Source of the DNA: Thermogemmata fonticola
GTDB lineage: Bacteria > Planctomycetota > Planctomycetia > Gemmatales > Gemmataceae
DNA length: 64,000 bases
Assembly (NCBI RefSeq): GCF_013694095.1
Contig: NZ_JACEFB010000006.1
Span: 186,001-250,000, forward strand
Direction of reading: 5' to 3'
Made by a program: the position numbers and the translations under genes. Below are positions 27,155 through 34,923 of the stretch, piece after piece. The notes under the pieces were generated by a model. That model was not told where the DNA came from, made no database searches, and was given only the letters and a program-made list of their open reading frames with translations. Position 1 is the first letter of the stretch. The number at the start of each line of letters is the position of its first letter.

Positions 27155-27181
27155 TTATCGAAGTGGAGCGGGACTTTTTGC
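27155..27181 (-). promoter_or_regulatory. Sigma-28-like promoter of flagellin
   Basis: On the minus strand GCAA (27181-27178), 15 bases, TTCGATAA (27162-27155), ending 66 bases before the flagellin ATG. Both boxes and the spacing are identical to the element before motA. The predicted transcript would carry a leader of about 55-60 bases. Confidence 0.5.
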
Positions 27182-27364
27182 TGGTCCAACCGAGCTTTTT
27201 GCAGCGGAACAGGGGGCTGATCCAGCACCACACATTCCCCCGACGCATGGAGACGAATGGCCTTCTTATTTCGGGGAGAAAGCCAGTAACCACGGGAGCG
27301 GAAAGAAGGGCAGAAAGTGTCATCATAACGTCACGAGCAATGAGGGAAACAGCATGCCGGAGAT

Positions 27365-27673
27365 TCAGGAGCGCGATTCGTTCACGGAATGCTGAAGAAG
27401 AGCGCGAGCGGTCTCGGCAGCGGCTTGGGGAGATCCCAATTCACCATTGGCCAAGCGAGCAGCGACCGCTTCGATCACTTCGGCGCGAACATCGGGAAGT
27501 TGCTGCAACGCGAGCAAAAGCTGGGAGAATTGTTCGGTGGGTGAAAACGGGTGGCTGGCTAACGGTGCAGCGGGACTTCCCACCGTGTCGGCTCCGCCGA
27601 CACGGGCAGGTGGAGTCAATTCCGGCTGATGGCGGTTCACATACGGATGAGAGCCGGAGGGGTGAACCTGCAT
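27365..27673 (-). CDS. flgM: FlgM-like anti-sigma-28 factor
   Basis: FlgM holds sigma-28 inactive and is exported when the hook is finished. The frame gives 102 residues, close to the family's 90-110. The N-terminal half is Pro/Ser/His-rich and probably unstructured; the C-terminal half (about 50-95) fits the FlgM helical pattern: LPDVRAEVIEAVAARLANG then ELGSPQAAAETARALL, comparable to the 'R-x-x-K-V-x-x-L-K-x-x-I-x-x-G-x-Y-x-V-D...VA-x-x-L' signature. It lies upstream of flagellin on the same strand and has its own sigma-28-like promoter, which fits autoregulated FlgM. The ATG has GGAG about 12 bases upstream. Sequence similarity is modest, so this is a pattern-based call. Confidence 0.68.
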   Translation of the reverse strand: MQVHPSGSHPYVNRHQPELTPPARVGGADTVGSPAAPLASHPFSPTEQFSQLLLALQQLPDVRAEVIEAVAARLANGELGSPQAAAETARALLQHSVNESRS

Positions 27674-27727
27674 ATGTTAGCACTCCGCTTCGCTTGGGGG
27701 CAAGGAACTTTGCCTCTGCTAAAAAGA

Positions 27728-27754
27728 TTATCGTCATTTCAACCGGTTTTTTTG
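27728..27754 (-). promoter_or_regulatory. Sigma-28-like promoter of the FlgM-like gene
   Basis: On the minus strand CAAA (27754-27751), 15 bases, GACGATAA (27735-27728). The -10 part matches the enterobacterial consensus GCCGATAA at 7 of 8 positions and the -35 core TAAA at 3 of 4. It ends 54 bases before the ATG. A GCAA is also present one base further, as in the motA and flagellin elements. Confidence 0.5.
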
Positions 27755-27891
27755 CTCTATTTTTTTCGCTGAGGGAGTTTTTTCGTTGAAGCTAGGTCCA
27801 TTGGCTCCAGTTTGGCCAACGACAGGAGAGCGGGAATGCTGCCGAGGGCATGCCACCAAGGTCGCCATGCGCGATTGACGGCACTTAGCTT

Positions 27892-30036
27892 GTGGAGGCA
27901 GTCGTGATAAGAACGGAAGAAAAGGCGGTCCAACATGGACAGCGCCAGGGGATATGGCGCTGGTGGGCGTTGCTCGGCGTCTGCTTTGCAGCGGGACTTG
28001 GGGCGAGTTGGTGGTGGAAAACGCATGCTGGGACGCCAAGCTCGTCGGACTCGGATGCCGAGGTGCTAGCAAGTTCCACCAATGAGATGGATGAGCCTGG
28101 GGAAAAGAGGACATCTGTCGCGGCAGGCACCAGGGTTCAAGAGGGGGGCACTCATCCGAGTCCGTTACACAAAACCGCCTCGGCCACTGCCGGAACATTA
28201 CCGGGAAAGGCGAACGACGGTGATGAGACATGGGACTTGCTTTTAGCGTTGGGGGAGTTTGAAAAGGCGCTCCAGCACTACGCCGGGGAGAGTGGTGAGG
28301 AACGAGTGCCTGAGAAGGAATGGCGCAAGGGGCTGGCCCTGGAAGGGTTGGGAAGATGGGATGAGGCGGAGAAACTGTATGACGAATGGGAAGGGAAAGT
28401 GGATGGCGATTTGCAAGCTTGGATGCGTTTGGGAAAGGTGCGGTGCCGGATGGCTAAAGGTGACTGGGAGGAAGCACGGCGGTGGAGGGCGAAGGTATTG
28501 CTACGGTCTGGGGAAGGAGATCGCCGTGTTGTGGAGGAGTGCCTGATCCTGCGTGCTCAGGAGTGGTATCAACGCCAGGGACAACCTGACCCTTTGGATC
28601 CCCTGACGGAGGGACAGTGGGCTTGGCCAACATCTCGCCCTGTGCACGAGCGGCTTTGCGAATGGTACTTGCATCATCCCGGACGCACGGCCCACAAAAG
28701 CGGTACAGTCAGGTGGCCCTGGGGATTCGCACGTGTGGAGATGGCACTGCGGGACGAAGTGGCCGAACTGATGCTAACTGCACGTTGGGGCGAGGCGACG
28801 GTCGGAGAGCAGTTGCGACGGCTCTGCGCCACCTTGGGATGGGAGTTGAGAGGGGACCCCGACACACTGAGTCGCCTCGAGACCGTCCGAACTGTGGTGG
28901 AGGTGAACTCGGTTCCATTGGGAGAAGTTCTCTCGGCTCTGGCCGATTGTGCGGGTCTCCATTGGCGGCGGGAGGAATGGCGGTGTTTTGTGCAGAGGAA
29001 GGAAACAAGGGATGAGGCGGCTGTCCTCTGGCGTGCCTGGTTCTGGGGAGGCGAACATCCTTGGACGGATGCAGTTGGGCTGCTCCTGGCGCAGGAGTAC
29101 CGGGATATTGCTGAGGGGGAATGGTCCCGGAGGCTGTACCGCCACGTGCTGGAACGGGGGACGCCAGAGGTGCAGCGGTTGGCATTGTACAATTGGGCCG
29201 TGTTGGAGTGGGAGCAGGGACGCTATGCTGCAGCACGGGCCAGGTGGTATGACCTGCTGGACAGTGCGCCGGGAACCCTCTGGGCTTCGCGGGCGCATTG
29301 GTGGTTAGGCCGAGTCGCCCTCGAGAACGGGGACCTGACGGCAGCGGAACACCATTGGCAGGCAGTGCTCAGAGACCAAAATGCGGAATGGCAGTCAGCG
29401 GCCCTGTTGGGATTAGCATTCGTGGCTCTGCTGCGGGAAGATATGCATCAGGTGCAGCGGTTGTTTCAGCACCAACGATTGCCGGGACGAGAGCCATACG
29501 TAGCCTGGGCTGACTTGCTGGAAGGGTGGGGGCATTATCGACGCCATCCTACGCCAAGCCGGGCGGAGACGGTGGCGAATGCGCTGGAACGGGTTGCGGA
29601 AGCCTCAGCCTTCGGTGCTGCGGGCCGCTTTTGGGCCGGTCAGGTGTGGTATGCACTGGGACAGCCGGACCACATGATCCGGTGTTATGAAAATCAAGCA
29701 CTCCGTGGTCGCAATCCGTGGGTCTTGCGGATGTGGAATGCTGTGGCCGACCATTATCATCGATTGGGACTGATTGCCCAATCCCGGCAGCGGGACTTGG
29801 CCCTGTTGGCGGTGGATCCGGACGGCTGGGGCCAAAGGGCGGCTTTGCGTTTGGCCGAGGCTGCTTGGCAGCAGGGTCAGGTGGAGGAGTGTATTCACTA
29901 CGCCCAACGGCTGCGCCGCGCTGCGCCGGAATTGCAGCGTTCGGCGCTACTGTTGCTGGGTCGAGCCTACGAGCGTGCGAATCGTCACCGCCAGGCTGCA
30001 GAGTGCTTCGCCGGACGTTGGCCGATAGAAGAATAA
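27892..30036 (+). CDS. Membrane-anchored TPR protein
   Basis: The frame gives 714 residues from a GTG start. One membrane helix near the N terminus (WWALLGVCFAAGLGASWWW, about 24-42) is followed by a Ser/Thr/Pro-rich linker, so the bulk is probably outside the cytoplasm. From about residue 118 to the end there are repeated TPR-like helix pairs, for example LGEFEKALQHYAGESG, LEGLGRWDEAEKLYDEWEG, LAEAAWQQGQVEECIHYAQR and LLGRAYERANRHRQAAECF. The composition is very rich in Trp, Arg and Glu. TPR arrays suggest a scaffold for a protein complex; nothing shows which. It is divergent from the FlgM-like gene and convergent with the zinc-ribbon gene (9-base gap). Confidence 0.85.
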   Translation: MEAVVIRTEEKAVQHGQRQGIWRWWALLGVCFAAGLGASWWWKTHAGTPSSSDSDAEVLASSTNEMDEPGEKRTSVAAGTRVQEGGTHPSPLHKTASATAGTLPGKANDGDETWDLLLALGEFEKALQHYAGESGEERVPEKEWRKGLALEGLGRWDEAEKLYDEWEGKVDGDLQAWMRLGKVRCRMAKGDWEEARRWRAKVLLRSGEGDRRVVEECLILRAQEWYQRQGQPDPLDPLTEGQWAWPTSRPVHERLCEWYLHHPGRTAHKSGTVRWPWGFARVEMALRDEVAELMLTARWGEATVGEQLRRLCATLGWELRGDPDTLSRLETVRTVVEVNSVPLGEVLSALADCAGLHWRREEWRCFVQRKETRDEAAVLWRAWFWGGEHPWTDAVGLLLAQEYRDIAEGEWSRRLYRHVLERGTPEVQRLALYNWAVLEWEQGRYAAARARWYDLLDSAPGTLWASRAHWWLGRVALENGDLTAAEHHWQAVLRDQNAEWQSAALLGLAFVALLREDMHQVQRLFQHQRLPGREPYVAWADLLEGWGHYRRHPTPSRAETVANALERVAEASAFGAAGRFWAGQVWYALGQPDHMIRCYENQALRGRNPWVLRMWNAVADHYHRLGLIAQSRQRDLALLAVDPDGWGQRAALRLAEAAWQQGQVEECIHYAQRLRRAAPELQRSALLLLGRAYERANRHRQAAECFAGRWPIEE

Positions 30037-30045
30037 CGAGTGGCT

Positions 30046-30756
30046 TCAGGCATCCTCAGCATAATAAAGCATCCGGCCGCAATTGAAACAGCGGTGGAAG
30101 ATGCCGCTTCGTAATTCCAGGATGGTTTGCTCCGATATTTGCGTGTGGCAGCCCTGGCAGTAGCGGTGCTTGACAGCGGCGAAGGCGTCTGGACCCATCG
30201 CACGAACCAGCTTGTCGTAACGCTCCCGCAAATCCTCGGGAATCTGTTCTTCCCAGCGGTTCAACTCCTGTTGGCTCAGTTGCAGGTCTTGCTGCAGGCG
30301 AGCATAGCGTTCCTCAGCTTCACGTTGGAAGACAGTATAATCTGCCTGAGCCTGTGCCCAACGCTTCTCCACTTCTGCCGTCGCGGCAGTCTTCTCTTCC
30401 AGTTCCATGATGGTTGCCAGGATGGCGTCTTCTAGGGCGCTTTTTTTCTCCTTGGCTTGGGCGATTTCGGATAGCTTGGCTTGGTACTCTTTCGCGGAGG
30501 TGATACTCAGGAGCTGTTCCTCCAGGCGGGCAAGGCGGGCCTCTGTCTGTTTGAGGGATCCTTCGTCTTCGCGCTGCTTGAGCTTGAGGCGTTTGATGGT
30601 TTCCAAGTGCCCCTCGTAAGCTCGACGTTCTTGTTCGAGTTCTTCCTGGCGGCTTTTCAGGACCCGTGGTCCGCGGTCGATCTCCTGTTGCAAGTGATGG
30701 ATGTGGGAGCGAAGCCGGTGGCATTCCCGGATAATGTCGGTGATCAGAGGCGTCAT
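30046..30756 (-). CDS. Coiled-coil protein with C-terminal C4 zinc ribbon
   Basis: The frame gives 236 residues. Residues 1-185 are a long charged coiled coil (LKSRQEELEQERRAYEGHLE, KQTEARLARLEEQLLSI). The end is a zinc ribbon with two Cys pairs: CQGCHTQIS and, 20-odd residues later, FNCGRMLYY with RCFNCG. This layout matches the bacterial 'C4-type zinc ribbon' family (CT398/CdsZ-like), proposed in some bacteria to bind RNA polymerase sigma factors or secretion parts; its role here is unknown. AAGGAGG lies 8 bases before the ATG. It is downstream of rpoD on the same strand, 158 bases away. Confidence 0.88.
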   Translation of the reverse strand: MTPLITDIIRECHRLRSHIHHLQQEIDRGPRVLKSRQEELEQERRAYEGHLETIKRLKLKQREDEGSLKQTEARLARLEEQLLSITSAKEYQAKLSEIAQAKEKKSALEDAILATIMELEEKTAATAEVEKRWAQAQADYTVFQREAEERYARLQQDLQLSQQELNRWEEQIPEDLRERYDKLVRAMGPDAFAAVKHRYCQGCHTQISEQTILELRSGIFHRCFNCGRMLYYAEDA

Positions 30757-30913
30757 GGCGAGAACCTCCTTCCCGGCATATTGTAGCGGATGCAGGAGGC
30801 CGCCGCGGGAACTGCTACAACAGGAACCGAGGGGACGGCCTGATTAGGTTGAGGGAAATGTCCCGCGGGAAGAGGATGCTAGGGTATCGAGAAGCGTTTG
30901 TGGAATCGAGGAA

Positions 30914-32575
30914 TCAAGTGGAGTGCTGCCGGTAGGCCTCCAGGAAGCCTTCGAGTTGCCGGCTGCGGACCGGATGCTGGAGTTTGCGGACGGCCTTAGC
31001 TTCGATCTGGCGCACGCGTTCCCGCGTCACTTTGAAGATGCGTCCGACTTCCTCGAGGGTGTAGGAATAGCCGTCACCCAGGCCATAGCGCAGTTTGATG
31101 ATTTCCCGTTCGCGGTAGGTGAGGGTCTTCAGCACGCCTTCGATCTTGTCGCGGAGCATTTCCTGAGCGGCGGCGTTCAGAGGGGATTCCGCGGTTTCAT
31201 CCTGAATGAACTCGCCAAAAGTGGAATCGTCGGATTCGCCCACGGGGCGGTCCAAGCTGACGGGAGGCCGGCTGATGCGGAGGACCCGCACGCATTCGTC
31301 CGGGGGGATGTTGGCCGCTTTGGCTAGCTCCTCCATGGTCGGCTCTCGCCCTAGCTCTTGCACGAGGCGTTTGTTGATATTGCGGAGACGGGTCATGGTT
31401 TCGATCATGTGGACGGGAATGCGGATAGTCCGGGCTTGATCGGCAATGGCCCGTGTGATCGCCTGGCGGATCCACCAGGTAGCATAGGTGCTGAATTTGT
31501 AACCCCGGCGGTGTTCGTACTTGTCCACCGCCCGCATCAAGCCCGTGTTTCCCTCCTGAATCAGGTCCAGGAAAGACAAGCCGCGATTGCGATACTTTTT
31601 AGCGATGGAAACCACCAGGCGGAGATTGCCGCCGGAGAGATCGCGCTTGGCCTGTTCGTATTCTGCGAAGCGCTTGCGAATGACAGCGATCCGCTGGCGC
31701 AAAGTGGCAGGTTCTTCCAAAGTCATGAGCATCAGATCATGGAGTTCGCGTTCCGCGTTGGCGCGATCTTCCCGGCGGGCGCGATCCTGCCCTAAGGCGG
31801 CGATTTTGGCTTCCAATTCATCCATGCGCTGGCTGATCTGTTCCAGCTTTTTCATGAGCGGCTGGACTTTTTGTGTGCGGATGGACAATTCCTCGACCAG
31901 CGTGGCGGTTTTGCGGCGGCGGCGGCGGAGTCGCTCGCGCAGGCGTTCCTTTTCCTCCGGTGGGGTGCGCTCGTCGATCAGCCGGCAGAAGTCCTCGTAG
32001 TTAGCCTCCATGAGGGGTTCGAGGGTCCGCAGATTGTGGGGCATTCGGGCGAGGATTTTGTCCTTTTCCAGATTTTCCGTTTGAGAGATTTTGATCGTGC
32101 GATCGAAGGGAAGTTCGCCGCGGTGTACGCGTTTGAGAGTTTCGACCACTTGGCGGAGAGCATAATCGCATTCGAGGACCTTGCGGCGGAACCGCCGGCG
32201 CGTCAGCTCGATCCGCATGGCCAGTTGGACTTCCTGCTTGCGGTCGAGGAGCTTGATCTGACCCATCTGGGTCAGGTACATGCGCACGGGGTCATCGACA
32301 TGGCGCCCATCGCCGTCGGCATCTTCCAGGAAGCTATCGCTGTCCGCGAGCAAATCCTCCGTCGCAGCGTCGCCGCCTTCAGGAGAGGGTTCTTCGTCCT
32401 CGGAGTCGATCACACTGATCCCGTGTTTGTCAAGCTGTTCGAGGATATCTTGCAAGCGGTCCGGATCAGCGACTCCCTCCGGCAGAGCGGCATTGAGATC
32501 GTCGTAGGTCAGGGAGCCGGTTTGTTTCCCCTTGGCGATGAGATTTTTGAGGATTCGATCGTCGGTGTTATCCAT
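30914..32575 (-). CDS. rpoD: Primary sigma factor RpoD
   Basis: This is the housekeeping sigma-70 that directs RNA polymerase to -35/-10 promoters. The start is set at ATG 32575 (553 residues), 7 bases after GGGAGG; earlier in-frame starts fall on the ribosome site itself. Region 1.1-like N terminus ([20 protein letters not shown]), region 1.2 ([16 protein letters not shown]), a nonconserved insert rich in Arg/Glu, region 2 ([39 protein letters not shown]), region 3 ([20 protein letters not shown]) and region 4 with the helix-turn-helix ([20 protein letters not shown]). It follows dnaG by about 80 bases, the classic macromolecular-synthesis pairing. Confidence 0.98.
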   Translation of the reverse strand: MDNTDDRILKNLIAKGKQTGSLTYDDLNAALPEGVADPDRLQDILEQLDKHGISVIDSEDEEPSPEGGDAATEDLLADSDSFLEDADGDGRHVDDPVRMYLTQMGQIKLLDRKQEVQLAMRIELTRRRFRRKVLECDYALRQVVETLKRVHRGELPFDRTIKISQTENLEKDKILARMPHNLRTLEPLMEANYEDFCRLIDERTPPEEKERLRERLRRRRRKTATLVEELSIRTQKVQPLMKKLEQISQRMDELEAKIAALGQDRARREDRANAERELHDLMLMTLEEPATLRQRIAVIRKRFAEYEQAKRDLSGGNLRLVVSIAKKYRNRGLSFLDLIQEGNTGLMRAVDKYEHRRGYKFSTYATWWIRQAITRAIADQARTIRIPVHMIETMTRLRNINKRLVQELGREPTMEELAKAANIPPDECVRVLRISRPPVSLDRPVGESDDSTFGEFIQDETAESPLNAAAQEMLRDKIEGVLKTLTYREREIIKLRYGLGDGYSYTLEEVGRIFKVTRERVRQIEAKAVRKLQHPVRSRQLEGFLEAYRQHST

Positions 32576-32656
32576 CCGCATGCCTCCCAAAACAACACGA
32601 GGGTCGGAAGTCCTGTTCCTGTCCAGGCTTGGGGTCCTGGTCCGAGGTTAGGGCAG

Positions 32657-34480
32657 TCAAAGGCCCGGTGACCCCTGGACTCCCCGATGGGTTTGCTGCC
32701 AACGGCGGAGCAGAGCTACGGCTTGCTCCGCATCGGCGGCGGCTAGTTGTTCCTTGAGGGCCTGCCGTTCTGCAGCCAGTCGCAGCTCTTGCAAGCGCTG
32801 CAGGACCCGTTGCAACCATTGGCCGCGATCCTGCATATGCTGTCCGACCAAATGCAAACGGCAGGCGTCATCATAGAGATCAGGCCGGTCGAACAAGCGT
32901 TCGCGCAGAGCATCCAGGTCCGGGATCCCGCCGCTGTGGTGGATGGCGTACAACTCGCTCAGAATGCGGCGCAGGCGGGGATGGCGCATGGCTTCCGCCG
33001 GCCAAACAGCACACGCTTGGGGAAGGAGGGCGGGGTCCGCTAGCAGGATTTCCACGAGTTGCTTTTCGGCTACGACCTGCGGATCGACCCGTGCCGCAGA
33101 AGGCGTCGAGGCAGTCACCGGTTCCTCGCAGGCGGCCGGTGGGGTAGTCTGCCGGTGCTTGCGGAGTTCCTCCAAGCGGTCCCAAACAGTTTCGCTCCGC
33201 AGGCGCAGGCGGTGGGCCAGCCGGTTGATCATCAATTCCTTCTTGACCCGTAATTCTGGGCTGGAATGCTCTGGGACCACCGCGATGACCTGGAGAATGG
33301 CATCGAGCACCCGGCGGGTTCCCTCGAGCGTGGTCGTGTCATACTGCTGGAAGAGGCGGTGCAGCTTGAATTCCAAGGCATCGCAGGCCGAAGCGAGAGC
33401 CTGAGCGAAGAGCGTCGGACCGTGACTTTGCGCTAGCAAATCGCAGGGGTCCAGTCCCGGCGGAAGCGTGGCAATGGCGACTTCCAGATCATGGGTGAGG
33501 AACAACTCCAGAGCGCGATCGGTACCCGTCAGGCCGCCAGCATCGGCATCAAAGACCAGGATGACCTTGGGGACAAAGCGCCGGATCAGGCTGATATGTC
33601 GGGCGGTCAGAGCGGTGCCCATCGTGGCAACCACCTGGGCAAAGCCGCATTGGTGGGCCATGAGGACATCGGTATATCCTTCGACGATGACGAGATAACC
33701 GGCAGAAACTGCGGCAGGGCGGGCGCGGTCCAGTCCATAGAGGACTTCACTTTTGCTGAACAGCGGTGTTTCGGCAGAGTTGTAATATTTGGGGGCACGG
33801 GTGGCGAGTGGCGAACTTGGAAGGATACGGCCCCCGAAAGCGATGACTTGGCCGCGGGGATCGCGGATGGGGAACATGATCCGATCGCGGAAGCGGTCGA
33901 ACCAGCCGCGATTTTCCTGGCGTGCCAAGAGCAGGCCGGTTTCGACGAGGATTTGCGGATCGATGAGATCACGCCGGGCCTGTTGGAGGAGCCATTCGCC
34001 TGCGAGCGGGGCATAACCGAGGCCAAAATCGCGCACCGTGCCCCCATGCAGGCCCCGTTCTCCCAGGTATTTGCGGGCGGTTTCTGCCAAATCGGACTCC
34101 CGCAGGCATTCGTGGTAGCGCTGCTGGGCCCATTGGAGAACCTCCAGCCAGCGGCGACGCTGGGAAGCCGGTCCGGAGCTGGATTCGTCTTCCAAGCGGA
34201 TACCGGCCCGCCGGGCCAGAATAGCCCGTGCTTCCCGGAAATCCACTTTTTCCATGGCCATGACAAATTGGAAGACATCGCCGTAGGCACCGCAAGCCCA
34301 ACAGCGATAGCGTTGCCGTCGCGGGTCCACATCCAGAGACGGACGTGTGTCATCGTGGAACGGACACAGTCCTTTGAACGTGGCCCCTGCTGGCTTGAGG
34401 GTCAGATAGGAGCCTACGACGGAAACAATATCGCAGGCTGCCTTGATCGCTTTGGTCAACTCCACCGGGTCGGACGGCAC
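32657..34480 (-). CDS. dnaG: DNA primase DnaG
   Basis: DnaG lays RNA primers at the replication fork. The frame gives 607 residues from a GTG start with AAGGG about 11 bases upstream. The N-terminal CHC2 zinc finger is intact (GLCPFHDDTRPSL, then RCWACGAYGDVFQF). The catalytic TOPRIM core shows FGGRIL, LVIVEGYTDVLMAHQCG and KVILVFDADAGG. The C-terminal part (about 440-600) is helical and fits the helicase-binding region (LLADPALLPQACAVWPAEAM). rpoD follows. A near-consensus promoter and a structured leader of about 290 bases precede it. Confidence 0.97.
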   Translation of the reverse strand: MPSDPVELTKAIKAACDIVSVVGSYLTLKPAGATFKGLCPFHDDTRPSLDVDPRRQRYRCWACGAYGDVFQFVMAMEKVDFREARAILARRAGIRLEDESSSGPASQRRRWLEVLQWAQQRYHECLRESDLAETARKYLGERGLHGGTVRDFGLGYAPLAGEWLLQQARRDLIDPQILVETGLLLARQENRGWFDRFRDRIMFPIRDPRGQVIAFGGRILPSSPLATRAPKYYNSAETPLFSKSEVLYGLDRARPAAVSAGYLVIVEGYTDVLMAHQCGFAQVVATMGTALTARHISLIRRFVPKVILVFDADAGGLTGTDRALELFLTHDLEVAIATLPPGLDPCDLLAQSHGPTLFAQALASACDALEFKLHRLFQQYDTTTLEGTRRVLDAILQVIAVVPEHSSPELRVKKELMINRLAHRLRLRSETVWDRLEELRKHRQTTPPAACEEPVTASTPSAARVDPQVVAEKQLVEILLADPALLPQACAVWPAEAMRHPRLRRILSELYAIHHSGGIPDLDALRERLFDRPDLYDDACRLHLVGQHMQDRGQWLQRVLQRLQELRLAAERQALKEQLAAADAEQAVALLRRWQQTHRGVQGSPGL

Positions 34481-34640
34481 AGCACGCCCTTATTGCAAAG
34501 TCCGTACATCCGTGTCTCGGAACGGCTTCCTCTGGAAACCCATCCCGTGACATCCTCACGGATCCATGACACCTCAATGCACATCGGCCTTTGCGGTCGG
34601 TAGTCGGGTTCCCTTTACCCCGGCTGCATTCTGAGCGTGG

Positions 34641-34683
34641 CGTTACGGTTGCTTTCGATTCACCCACGTGAATCGCCGTAATG
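34641..34683 (-). promoter_or_regulatory. Long hairpin in the dnaG leader
   Basis: An inverted repeat: CGATTCAC (34656-34663) with GTGAATCG (34668-34675) around a 4-base loop, continued by TTACGG (34643-34648) with CCGTAA (34676-34681) after a 7-base bulge. In the dnaG transcript this makes about 14 pairs around a GUGG loop. No known riboswitch class is recognised. Confidence 0.5.
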
Positions 34684-34752
34684 AGCGCCGAAATATGGGG
34701 TGGGGTGGACCTCGAGCGATGCCGCGGCTCGTTTACGAACCATAAGGTCGGC

Positions 34753-34770
34753 GCATCAATCCGTTGATGC
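34753..34770 (-). promoter_or_regulatory. 5'-end hairpin of the dnaG transcript
   Basis: GCATCAA (34753-34759) and TTGATGC (34764-34770) pair perfectly around a 4-base loop. The predicted transcription start from the promoter next to it falls at about 34770-34772, so the hairpin would sit at the very 5' end of the mRNA, a place where hairpins often slow decay. Confidence 0.45.
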
Positions 34771-34777
34771 TGCGTGA

Positions 34778-34805
34778 ATTATAGCCCTACCAGAGAGGGG
34801 GTCAA
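34778..34805 (-). promoter_or_regulatory. Sigma-70 promoter of dnaG-rpoD
   Basis: On the minus strand TTGACC (34805-34800), 16 bases, TATAAT (34783-34778): a perfect -10 and 5 of 6 for the -35. It is the clearest housekeeping promoter I saw in the window and reads into dnaG, about 290 bases downstream. Confidence 0.75.
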
Positions 34806-34923
34806 GACGAACTGGACAAACAGCAAAAGTTAGGGGCACGAGCCAAGACCGCCCATCTACCCGCCGCTTCAGGGTGATCTGTAAAACGGCAGAGCGTAGG
34901 TTCTCTTGCAAACAGCCGGTCTC

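Noticed and set aside
26336-27220. 294-codon open frame on the plus strand, glycine-rich
   Set aside because: Antisense to flagellin; its glycine/aspartate runs mirror flagellin codons.
33491-34603. 370-codon open frame on the plus strand
   Set aside because: It is antisense to the dnaG core; dnaG has all expected motifs, so this is a mirror frame in GC-rich DNA.
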